Source of the DNA: CAZDHT01 sp964505325
GTDB taxonomy: Bacteria > Planctomycetota > PUPC01
Direction: 5' to 3'
Assembly: GCA_964505325.1 (NCBI GenBank)
Contig: CAZDHT010000080.1
Location: 1-19,133, forward strand
Length of the DNA stretch: 19,133 bases
Shown here piece after piece: positions 6,960 to 13,687 of this stretch; the stretch's first letter is position 1, and the number at the start of each line of letters is the position of its first letter. The position numbers and the translations under genes are program-made. The notes beneath the pieces were generated by a model. That model was given only the letters and a program-made list of their open reading frames with translations. It was not told where the DNA came from and made no database searches.

Positions 6960-9530
6960 GTGCGACGTCTCCTGTGGCTGACGTTGTGGGCGGCGTGCGT
7001 TTCCCGGGCGCTGGCGGGGGACGCCCCGCCCGCGTTCACGAAAGAGCCGACGGCGGCCCGGGTCGGCGGCGGGGTCCGCATCGAGTTCACCGTCAGCCGC
7101 GAGACCGATGTGGCGGTCTACATCGAGGAGGCCAAGGGCAGGATCGTGCGGCACTTGGCCGCCGGGGTGCTCGGCAAGAACGCGCCGGCGCCGCTCAAGC
7201 CCAACTCGCTTTCGCAGAGCATCGAGTGGGACGGAAAAGCTGATTACGGCAAGCCGGCCGGCCCCGGCCCGTTCAGCGTCCGCGTGGCGCTGGGCCTCGG
7301 CGCGACGTTCGGCGGGGTCGTCGCCGATGAGAAGCAGAACTTCGGAAACTGCATCAAGGGGCTGGCCGTCGGCAAGGGCGGCGAACTCTACGTGCTGAGC
7401 GTCATCGGCGCACACATCCCGAACTGGGGCAGCGAACAACTGGTGGCCCTCAATCGCGAGGGCAAGTACCTGCGCACGATCATGCCCTTCCCGGCGGACA
7501 TCGACCCAAAGAAGCTGGGCACGTTGCCGACGATCCGGCTCGACGGCCGGCTCTCGCCGCTGGTCCACAGGATCGCCGCCCGCAACTTCTACCCCGGCTT
7601 CACCGCCGGCCGCAAGACCGGCCTGGGCATCACGTCCGACGGCGTCATCGTCAGCATGTCCGGCGGCTATTGGGGCGCCTACGGCATCTTCGTGAACGCG
7701 GTGAAGAGCGACGCATCGATCCCCTGGGGAGACTTCCAGGGGCCGGAGCTGACGAAGAAACGCAACCCCGCGCTCTCGCGCGCGTCGGCCTGCGTCTCGA
7801 GTGACGGCAAGTGGGCCTACGTCAGCGGCTACGAGAACACCCCCGCGGTTCACCGCATCAATCTTCCCGGACGGGACAAGATCGAGGTCTTCTTCGGAGA
7901 CCTCAAGACCGCCGGCAAGGACAACTCACACCTGGGCGGCATGCCCAAGGGCCTGGTCCTCGACGGCAAGGGCAACTTGTTGATTTCCGACCCCAAGAAC
8001 AACCGCGTGCTGATCGTCACCGAGAAGGACGCCAAAGTCGTCGGCCAGTTCCCCGTCGGGGCGCCGGACTGTGTCGCGGTCGACCGCAAGACCGGCCACG
8101 TCTACGTGACGCGAATCCTCGACAAGTGGATGGTCGAGCTGGTCAAGCTCCGCGGCGTCAAGGATCCCACGCCGATCGCGACAATGTCCTTCAAGCCCGA
8201 GGCCGACCGGCGGTTCCACTGGGTGATGGCTCTGGACGCGGCCGCCAACCCGCCCATCGTCTGGATGGGCGGCGACGCCGGCACCCTGCTGAGGATCACC
8301 GAGGCCGGCGGGAAGTTCACGTCAACGAAGGTCAACTCGGGCAAGTACGGCCGCGCCGCCTTTGTGGACCTGCAGGTCGACCGCTGGCGCGACGACAAGG
8401 AGGTCTACACCCGTACCGGTCAGAGCAGGTGGATCCGTTTCAACGAGAAGACCGGCAAGATCGAACCGGTCAGCTACTTCCTGATCTCCAAGGGCCTGTG
8501 CATCCTGCCCGGCCCCGACGGCAACATCTACGGCACCGAGTGGCCGGCCGGACTCTTCAAGTGGAGCCGTGACGGAAAGCCCATCCCATGGAAAAACCCG
8601 GAGCCCGGCGCCAAGGACTTCAATCGCAGTTACCATACACGCCCGCACGGCACATTTGTCCCCGTCTGCATGGGCTTCATGATGCACGCCCACGGCATCC
8701 GACACGACGGCCACCACTTCGTCTTCTCGCGCTTGCCGTCCGGCCCCTATCGCGGGGCCAAGGCACTGCACGAATACGACCAGACCGGCAAGCGCATCCG
8801 CGGCCCCATCATCTGGAAGGCCTCGGACAATATCCTCGGCCCCAGGTTCGATCAGCAAGGCAACATCTACGTCGCCGAGCAGATCAAGCCCGCCGGAGAG
8901 TTCTGCCCAAAGGAGTTCAAGGACGTCGTCGGCGAGGTCAAGCTCGGCGTCAAATACTCAAAGAGCAAGGGCAAGCCCAAAGGCGCCATCCTCAGCATGT
9001 ACGGCAGCATCCTCAAGTTCTCGCCAAAGGGCGGGATGATCGAGCACTACCCCGGCGGAATGAACCGGGGCAAAAAGGTGGCGCAGCCCTTCACCGGCGA
9101 ACCCAAACTCGATCCCTCCCTCAAGACCGTCGACGCCACCTGGCACTACGGTGACCTCTACCAGTGGCCCCAGCCAGCCAAGGTCACCGGAGCACTGTGG
9201 ATGAAGCTGGGCATCAGCCACATCCCACTCTTCTACTGCAACTGCGAGAACACCCGCTTCGACGTCGACGAGTTCGGCCGGGTCTGGTACCCGGACCTGG
9301 GCCGCTTCCGCGTGTGTGTGCTGGACACCAACGGCAACGAGATCACCAGCTTCGGCCAGTACGGCAACGCCGACGCGCCGGTCAGGCCCGGCCAGAAGGA
9401 GATCCCGCTCGCCTGGCTCATCGGCGTCGGCGTCAGCGACAAGTACGCGTATATGGGCGACAGCATCAACCGGCGCTTGCTGCGGGCGAAACTGACCTAC
9501 GCGGCCGAGGCGACTTGTGAGATCAAATAG
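6960..9530 (+). CDS. Secreted FlgD-Ig/NHL-repeat beta-propeller protein, paralogue 2
   Basis: An 856-residue exported protein. The start is GTG at 6960, supported by GGAGGG (6946-6951, 8-nt spacer) and a signal peptide MRRLLWLTLWAACVSRALA followed by GDAPPAF, nearly the same junction as paralogue 1. The FlgD-Ig-like domain spans about residues 30-115 (SRETDVAVYI, LEWDGK-type motif IEWDGKADYGKP). A clear NHL blade lies at about 327-359 (GLVLDGKGNLLISDPKNNRV). The C-terminal module has Cys760 and Cys762 (CNC), then TRFDVDEFGRVWYPDLGRF and a final blade with DSINRRLLRAKL. His-rich stretches near residues 557-585 (HTRPHGTF, MMHAHGIRHDGHH) are specific to this copy and could bind a metal, but that is inference. 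It lies 22 nt after paralogue 1 and 12 nt before paralogue 3, so the three are almost certainly co-transcribed. Confidence 0.9.
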   Translation: MRRLLWLTLWAACVSRALAGDAPPAFTKEPTAARVGGGVRIEFTVSRETDVAVYIEEAKGRIVRHLAAGVLGKNAPAPLKPNSLSQSIEWDGKADYGKPAGPGPFSVRVALGLGATFGGVVADEKQNFGNCIKGLAVGKGGELYVLSVIGAHIPNWGSEQLVALNREGKYLRTIMPFPADIDPKKLGTLPTIRLDGRLSPLVHRIAARNFYPGFTAGRKTGLGITSDGVIVSMSGGYWGAYGIFVNAVKSDASIPWGDFQGPELTKKRNPALSRASACVSSDGKWAYVSGYENTPAVHRINLPGRDKIEVFFGDLKTAGKDNSHLGGMPKGLVLDGKGNLLISDPKNNRVLIVTEKDAKVVGQFPVGAPDCVAVDRKTGHVYVTRILDKWMVELVKLRGVKDPTPIATMSFKPEADRRFHWVMALDAAANPPIVWMGGDAGTLLRITEAGGKFTSTKVNSGKYGRAAFVDLQVDRWRDDKEVYTRTGQSRWIRFNEKTGKIEPVSYFLISKGLCILPGPDGNIYGTEWPAGLFKWSRDGKPIPWKNPEPGAKDFNRSYHTRPHGTFVPVCMGFMMHAHGIRHDGHHFVFSRLPSGPYRGAKALHEYDQTGKRIRGPIIWKASDNILGPRFDQQGNIYVAEQIKPAGEFCPKEFKDVVGEVKLGVKYSKSKGKPKGAILSMYGSILKFSPKGGMIEHYPGGMNRGKKVAQPFTGEPKLDPSLKTVDATWHYGDLYQWPQPAKVTGALWMKLGISHIPLFYCNCENTRFDVDEFGRVWYPDLGRFRVCVLDTNGNEITSFGQYGNADAPVRPGQKEIPLAWLIGVGVSDKYAYMGDSINRRLLRAKLTYAAEATCEIK

Positions 9531-9542
9531 AAGGACGGTCAG

Positions 9543-12164
9543 ATGAAATCGGACGCGTGGATTGCGGTCACGCTCGCCTTGTGCGTTACCGCCTCTGGCG
9601 CCGCTGGAGGCGAAGTGAAGGTCACGAGGGAGCTCACCGCCACAAAGGCCGGCGACACGGTGAAGATCGAGTTCGCCGTGGACCGCGAGACCGACGTGGC
9701 GGTCTACATCTTGAATGCGAAGGGCGAGGTGGTCCGCCATCTGGCCGCGGGCATGCTCGGCAAGAACGCGCCCACGCCGTTCAAGCCCGGCTCACTGGCC
9801 CAGAGCATCGAATGGGACGGCAAGGACGACGCCGGCCGTCAGGCCGGCGGCCCATTCAAGGTCCGCGTCTGCGCAAAAATGACGCCTGAATTGGACGGCT
9901 TCCTGCTCGAGAACCCCGCCTCGACCGGGGGGATCTCCTCGCTGGCCGTCGGCCCCGGCGGGTCGCTCTACGTCTTCCACCGGGACGCAGTGTGGGCGCA
10001 CTGGGGCAGCACGAAGATCAAGATCCTGAACCGCGACGCCACGCACCGCCGGGCGGTGATGCCCTTCCCGGCGGACATCGCCCCTGAGAAAATCAGACCT
10101 CTGCGCCCCTTCCAAACCAGCGAGGGGGACCTGGTGCCCCGCATACACGATCTGCTGCGACTGAACTTCTACTGCGGTTACCGCGACCCGTTCTGGCGCT
10201 CCCCGGCGCAGTGCCCGGTGGTGGACAGCCGCGGCCGGGTGCATTGGCTGGTGATGGGGCCGGCCGTGGCCAGCCTCGACGCCGACGGCGGCGTGCCCTA
10301 CCAGAGCCTGGTGGGTCCGAAGCTGCTGCCCGAGATCAAGGGCCTGACCATGGCCAACCAATGGTTCTTCTCGTACAGCCGGCCATGTCTGGCGATGAGC
10401 AGCGATGAGAAGTTCCTCTATTTCGCCGGGCTGACCACCGGCAATCCCAAGAAGAAAGAGCAGCCGATCAAGGGCGTCCCCTGCGTGTTCCGGGTCGACC
10501 TGCGGACCCGCGGGCCGGCCGAGATCTTCCTAGGCAAACTCGACGCCCCCGGCAAGGAAAAGGCACTTCTGGCCGGACCGCGAGGGTTGGCCGTGGCGGA
10601 CGGGCTGGTCTACGTCGCCGACCACGACGCCGACCGCATCGCCGTCTTCAACGAGAAGGACCGCACCCTTGCCGGCGAGATCAAGATCAAAGCCCCGGAC
10701 ACCATCGGCGTGAGCCCTGCCGACGGCGCCGTCCACGTCTGCTCCGCCGCGGATCCGAAGACCCCGGAACTGGTCAAGTTCGAGAACGCCAAGACCGGCA
10801 AGGAACTCTACCGGCTGCCGCTCCCTCATTACAGGTACGCGAACGAGGGGCGGATTCCTCACCGCATCGCCGTCGACGCCTCCGCCTCGCCCGTCCGCAT
10901 CTGGGTGCCAACCATACCCTACACCAAGTACAGCCTCCTGTGTATCGAGGATCAGGGGGAGAAATTCGTCTCCAAGGGCGACCCGCGCAACTCCGCGCTC
11001 CATGCGGAGGGCCCGCGCGACCTCTTCTTCGACCGGGTCCGCGGCGAACTCTACGTCAAGAGCGGCGTCCAAATGTGGCACCGCATCGATGAAAACACCG
11101 GCAAGGTCACCTTCTCCTTCCGCCCCAGGGACATCTCCCGCCGCCCGGAGTTCGGAACGCAACTGGTCGCAGGCCCGGACGGCAAGCTCTACAACTACAG
11201 TTGGAGCGGCAAGGAGGCGGGCCTCAGGCTCTACGGCCGGGACGGCAAGCCGACCAACTGGCCGGGCGCCAAGAGCAATCACATCCCGCTGCCCGGCGTC
11301 ATGAACTACATGCAGCGGACACTGATTGTACGCGGCAAAGAACTGTTCATCGTCCCGCCCGGCAACTGGCGCACCGACTCCGGCGGCGGCGGCGCCCAGG
11401 ACGGCACCACCTGCCTGAACGTCTACGGCATGGACGGCAAGGTCAAGCGCACGCTGATATGGCAGTGCTTCAAGGGCGCGATTCCCCGGATGGACCTCCA
11501 GGGCAACATCTATCTCGCGGAAACCATCAGGCCGACCGACCGCTCCTTCCCCGCCTTCTTCGACGGCAAGATAAAGCCGCCGCCGGTCCAGACCGGCAAC
11601 AACAACGACAGCTTCTATTACAGCTACATGTACGGCAGCATCGTCAAGTTCCCCCCGACCGGCGGGGCCATCTGGTACAGCAAGGAGATCGGACCATACG
11701 TGGAGGGCAAGCCCCCCGCCGAACTGCTGGCCAAACCCAAGGTCAAGGTCCGGTTCCACCGGGGATACAGGAGCAAGGACCAGGCCGAACTCCAGGGCGC
11801 CCTCTGGTACCGCTTCGGATTCGCACCCTACACCGCGACGTACTCTTCCTGCTACAGGACCTGCATGTGCGAGGGTGGCGGCTTTGACGTCGATCCCTTC
11901 GGCCGCGTCTTCTACCCCAACCTCGCCCAGTTCCGCGTGGAGGTTCTGGACACGAACGGAAACCCGATCACCACGTTCGGCAAGTACGGCAACCAGGACT
12001 CCCGGGGCAAGGGCTCGGCCGTGCCGACGCCGGACATCCCCCTCGCTTGGCCCGTGACGGTGGCGGTGTCGGACCGCTACGCCTACGTGGCCGATACGCT
12101 CAGCCGCCGCGTGGCACGGGTCAGGCTGGGCTGGGGCCTGGAACAAATATGTGACGTCAAGTAG
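9543..12164 (+). CDS. Secreted FlgD-Ig/NHL-repeat beta-propeller protein, paralogue 3
   Basis: An 873-residue exported protein. ATG 9543 has AAGGA at 9531-9535, and the preceding gene ends only 12 nt upstream. The signal peptide is MKSDAWIAVTLALCVTASGA, with cleavage near AAG/GEV. The FlgD-Ig-like domain spans about 25-110 (DRETDVAVYI, VRHLAAGMLGKNAPTP, IEWDGKDDAGRQ). An NHL blade sits at about 344-380 (GLAVADGLVYVADHDADRIA). The C-terminal module carries Cys770, Cys774 and Cys776 (CMC), then GGFDVDPFGRVFYPNLAQF, VEVLDTNGNPITTFGKYGN and a last blade YAYVADTLSRRVARVRL. Conservation is strongest at both ends, while the middle blades diverge between copies. This is what one expects if the ends share a docking role and the middle sets specificity (inference). 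The signal peptide shows no lipobox, so the protein is likely soluble after export. Confidence 0.9.
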   Translation: MKSDAWIAVTLALCVTASGAAGGEVKVTRELTATKAGDTVKIEFAVDRETDVAVYILNAKGEVVRHLAAGMLGKNAPTPFKPGSLAQSIEWDGKDDAGRQAGGPFKVRVCAKMTPELDGFLLENPASTGGISSLAVGPGGSLYVFHRDAVWAHWGSTKIKILNRDATHRRAVMPFPADIAPEKIRPLRPFQTSEGDLVPRIHDLLRLNFYCGYRDPFWRSPAQCPVVDSRGRVHWLVMGPAVASLDADGGVPYQSLVGPKLLPEIKGLTMANQWFFSYSRPCLAMSSDEKFLYFAGLTTGNPKKKEQPIKGVPCVFRVDLRTRGPAEIFLGKLDAPGKEKALLAGPRGLAVADGLVYVADHDADRIAVFNEKDRTLAGEIKIKAPDTIGVSPADGAVHVCSAADPKTPELVKFENAKTGKELYRLPLPHYRYANEGRIPHRIAVDASASPVRIWVPTIPYTKYSLLCIEDQGEKFVSKGDPRNSALHAEGPRDLFFDRVRGELYVKSGVQMWHRIDENTGKVTFSFRPRDISRRPEFGTQLVAGPDGKLYNYSWSGKEAGLRLYGRDGKPTNWPGAKSNHIPLPGVMNYMQRTLIVRGKELFIVPPGNWRTDSGGGGAQDGTTCLNVYGMDGKVKRTLIWQCFKGAIPRMDLQGNIYLAETIRPTDRSFPAFFDGKIKPPPVQTGNNNDSFYYSYMYGSIVKFPPTGGAIWYSKEIGPYVEGKPPAELLAKPKVKVRFHRGYRSKDQAELQGALWYRFGFAPYTATYSSCYRTCMCEGGGFDVDPFGRVFYPNLAQFRVEVLDTNGNPITTFGKYGNQDSRGKGSAVPTPDIPLAWPVTVAVSDRYAYVADTLSRRVARVRLGWGLEQICDVK

Positions 12165-12179
12165 CGGGCCGGAGGAGCA

Positions 12180-12361
12180 ATGCACAAGCTGACCTGGATA
12201 TCGGTTGTTCTGCTGGCTGCGATCGCGGTGTGCGCGGCCGCATGCCTGGCGGCGGGGCGCTGCGTCCGCTCCGAGCCGACGGGCGCGTGCAGCTTGGGAA
12301 GAAGTTTGCCGAGGCCATGTTGAAGCTGGTAAGGCAGAAGGGCGCAGGGAAATCGAAGTGA
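12180..12361 (+). pseudogene. Remnant of a secreted-protein gene: orphan lipoprotein-type signal peptide plus shifted C-terminal tail
   Basis: ATG 12180, preceded by GGAGGAG, opens a 47-codon frame (stop 12321-12323). Its residues 12-36 align without gaps to residues 3-27 of the protein starting at 13684 (shared core VCAAACLAA, then CV..EP.G; 17 of 25 identical). The DNA agrees closely as well (12213-12287 with 13690-13764). The frame one base earlier stays open to TGA at 12359-12361 and gives a plausible protein tail (VQLGKKFAEAMLKLVRQKGA). Together they look like the 5' and 3' scraps of a deleted, frame-shifted gene. The alternative is a genuine 47-residue peptide, since the ribosome binding site is good though tightly spaced. 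It fills the gap between the third propeller gene and the GH99-like gene. Confidence 0.45.
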
Positions 12362-12373
12362 CCGGGGCGTAGT

Positions 12374-13483
12374 ATGGTGGACGTTCGTCGGAGTTCGGTG
12401 CTCTTTTGGGTCCTGTTGTTTGGGGTCTGTACTGCCGCATCTTGCGCAGAGCGGGCGGCTGATGGCGAGGGCAGCATGAAAGCAATGCGTCCGTTGGTTG
12501 GGGCGATTCGTTGGGATGCGTGGACGGGCGGCACCGTCACCAAGCAGGTGGAGCGCACGCTCGGGCCGGCGAAATACCACGACCGGCTGCCGTGGTTCGC
12601 CAAGGAGGTCGACCAGAACACCGTTCGCATCGACGGCGGTCCTCGGGACGTGATGGACCGCGAGATCGACTTCGCCGCCAACGCGGGCCTGGACTACTGG
12701 GCATTCCTCGTCTATCCCGAATCATCGCCGATGTCTGCGGCGTTGAAGCAGTACCTGAAGAGCCCCAGGCGGAAGCGCGTCAAGGTCTGCCTCATTCTCC
12801 ATTCAACGCTCAAGGTCAAGCCGGGTGAATGGCCGCGCGAGCGCGACCGCATCGTGAAGCTGCTGCAGACGCCCACTTATCAGACCGTGCTCGACGGCCG
12901 GCCGCTCGTGTACGCCTTCTGCGGGAGGGACCTCCCCTTCGACCGGTTCGCAGAACTGCGCGCGGCCGCGACCAAAGTCGGCATCAACCCCTACTACGTC
13001 TACATGGGCTGGAGCCCGGCCGCGGATTTCAAGCGCGTCTCGCCGAAAGGGTTCGACGCGGTGTCCGCCTACGCGATGGGCGGCGACCAGCCGAGGTTCG
13101 CACAACTGGCCGAAGCAGTCGAGGCGAAGTATTGGCAGGCGGCGGCGAAGGCGGGCGTCCCGATGGTGCCGATGGTCACCACCGGATGGGACAAGCGACC
13201 GCGCAAGGACCACCCCGTTACCTGGGAGAAGGACGCCGCCTATCACGAACAGAAGACGTTCCCATCACGGGCCACCTCTGATGAGATCGCGGCGCACTTG
13301 CGGCGGGCGCTGACGTTCGTCGACGCCCACCCCAAGCTCTGCCCCGCGCGGGCCGTGATTATCTACGCCTGGAACGAGTACGACGAAGGCGGCTGGATCG
13401 CCCCGACACGCGGCGCGAACGGTGCCCCCGACGCCGCGCGCCTTGACGCTATCGGCAAGGTGCTCCGGGATGGAGAGAACTGA
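12374..13483 (+). CDS. Secreted GH99/WbsX-like (GH99-like domain) protein
   Basis: A 369-residue exported protein. Residues 1-25 (VLFWVLLFGVCTAASC) form a signal peptide, with AASC a possible lipobox, so it may be a lipoprotein. The body fits the GH99-like/WbsX TIM-barrel group: VGAIRWDAW at the start of the domain, MDREIDFAANAGLDYWAFLV (about 97-111) for the usual 'watch the approaching stranger' strand, DGRPLVYAF in the middle, and the hallmark AWNEYDEGGWIAPT near 332-345. Family members are alpha-mannan endo-hydrolases (GH99) or domains attached to polysaccharide enzymes; the substrate here is not predictable. The Glu residues of WNEYDEGG are conserved acidic positions. The ribosome binding site at ATG 12374 is weak (GGGGCG); a later Met at 12476 would lose the signal peptide, so I keep 12374. 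Neighbours suggest a joint role in glycan breakdown. Confidence 0.75.
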   Translation: MVDVRRSSVLFWVLLFGVCTAASCAERAADGEGSMKAMRPLVGAIRWDAWTGGTVTKQVERTLGPAKYHDRLPWFAKEVDQNTVRIDGGPRDVMDREIDFAANAGLDYWAFLVYPESSPMSAALKQYLKSPRRKRVKVCLILHSTLKVKPGEWPRERDRIVKLLQTPTYQTVLDGRPLVYAFCGRDLPFDRFAELRAAATKVGINPYYVYMGWSPAADFKRVSPKGFDAVSAYAMGGDQPRFAQLAEAVEAKYWQAAAKAGVPMVPMVTTGWDKRPRKDHPVTWEKDAAYHEQKTFPSRATSDEIAAHLRRALTFVDAHPKLCPARAVIIYAWNEYDEGGWIAPTRGANGAPDAARLDAIGKVLRDGEN

Positions 13484-13484
13484 C

Positions 13485-13592
13485 GTGGCCACCAGCAAGT
13501 TCGCCGGCCGACCTCGGCGGCCATTCGAGAACCAGTGCGGAACGTGGGAACAGATTCGAGCGGCGGGCACAGTCCCGGTGGGCGACGAATGA
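13485..13592 (+). pseudogene. Short open frame ending in VPVGDE, remnant of a gene 3' end
   Basis: An open frame of 35 codons runs from GTG 13485 (one base after the GH99-like stop) to TGA at 13590-13592. Its C-terminus, GTVPVGDE-stop, resembles HPVPAGDE-stop in the short frame at 16374-16424. In both places the stop overlaps the next ATG as ATGA. There is no ribosome binding site, so this is more likely the tail of a lost gene than a translated peptide. Confidence 0.3.
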
Positions 13593-13687
13593 GAATGGAA
13601 TGGTGTTGCATTCCGGTCCTTCCACTGGTAGGCCTGTCGTGTGCTGTTATGGATGACCCGTTCTGGCGACAGGAGGCAGGGCGATGA
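13589..13687 (+). pseudogene. Orphan signal-peptide remnant homologous to the start of the beta-helix gene
   Basis: ATG 13589 opens 32 codons ending at TGA 13685-13687, overlapping the ATG of the next gene. The peptide begins MRMEWCCIPVLPLVGLSCAV and aligns without gaps to the signal peptide of the gene at 16421 (MRIGFCYILVISLAGPACAA): M-R-(M/I)-x-(W/F)-C-x-I-x-V-x-x-L-x-G-x-x-C-A. The DNA from about 13577 to 13609 matches 16409-16441 similarly, including the bases before the ATG. It reads as the 5' stub of a lost paralogue. Translation would couple it to the following gene by the ATGA overlap, so a leader-peptide role is the alternative. Confidence 0.45.

Noticed and set aside
5387..7090. 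Minus-strand frame of 567 codons opposite the propeller genes
   Set aside because: Antisense shadow rich in Arg, Val and Asp; its first residues include the reversed 26-nt repeat shared by the two propeller genes, not a real gene start.
10530..12485. Minus-strand frame of 651 codons opposite propeller paralogue 3
   Set aside because: Antisense shadow with biased composition; the plus-strand product aligns to two tandem paralogues.
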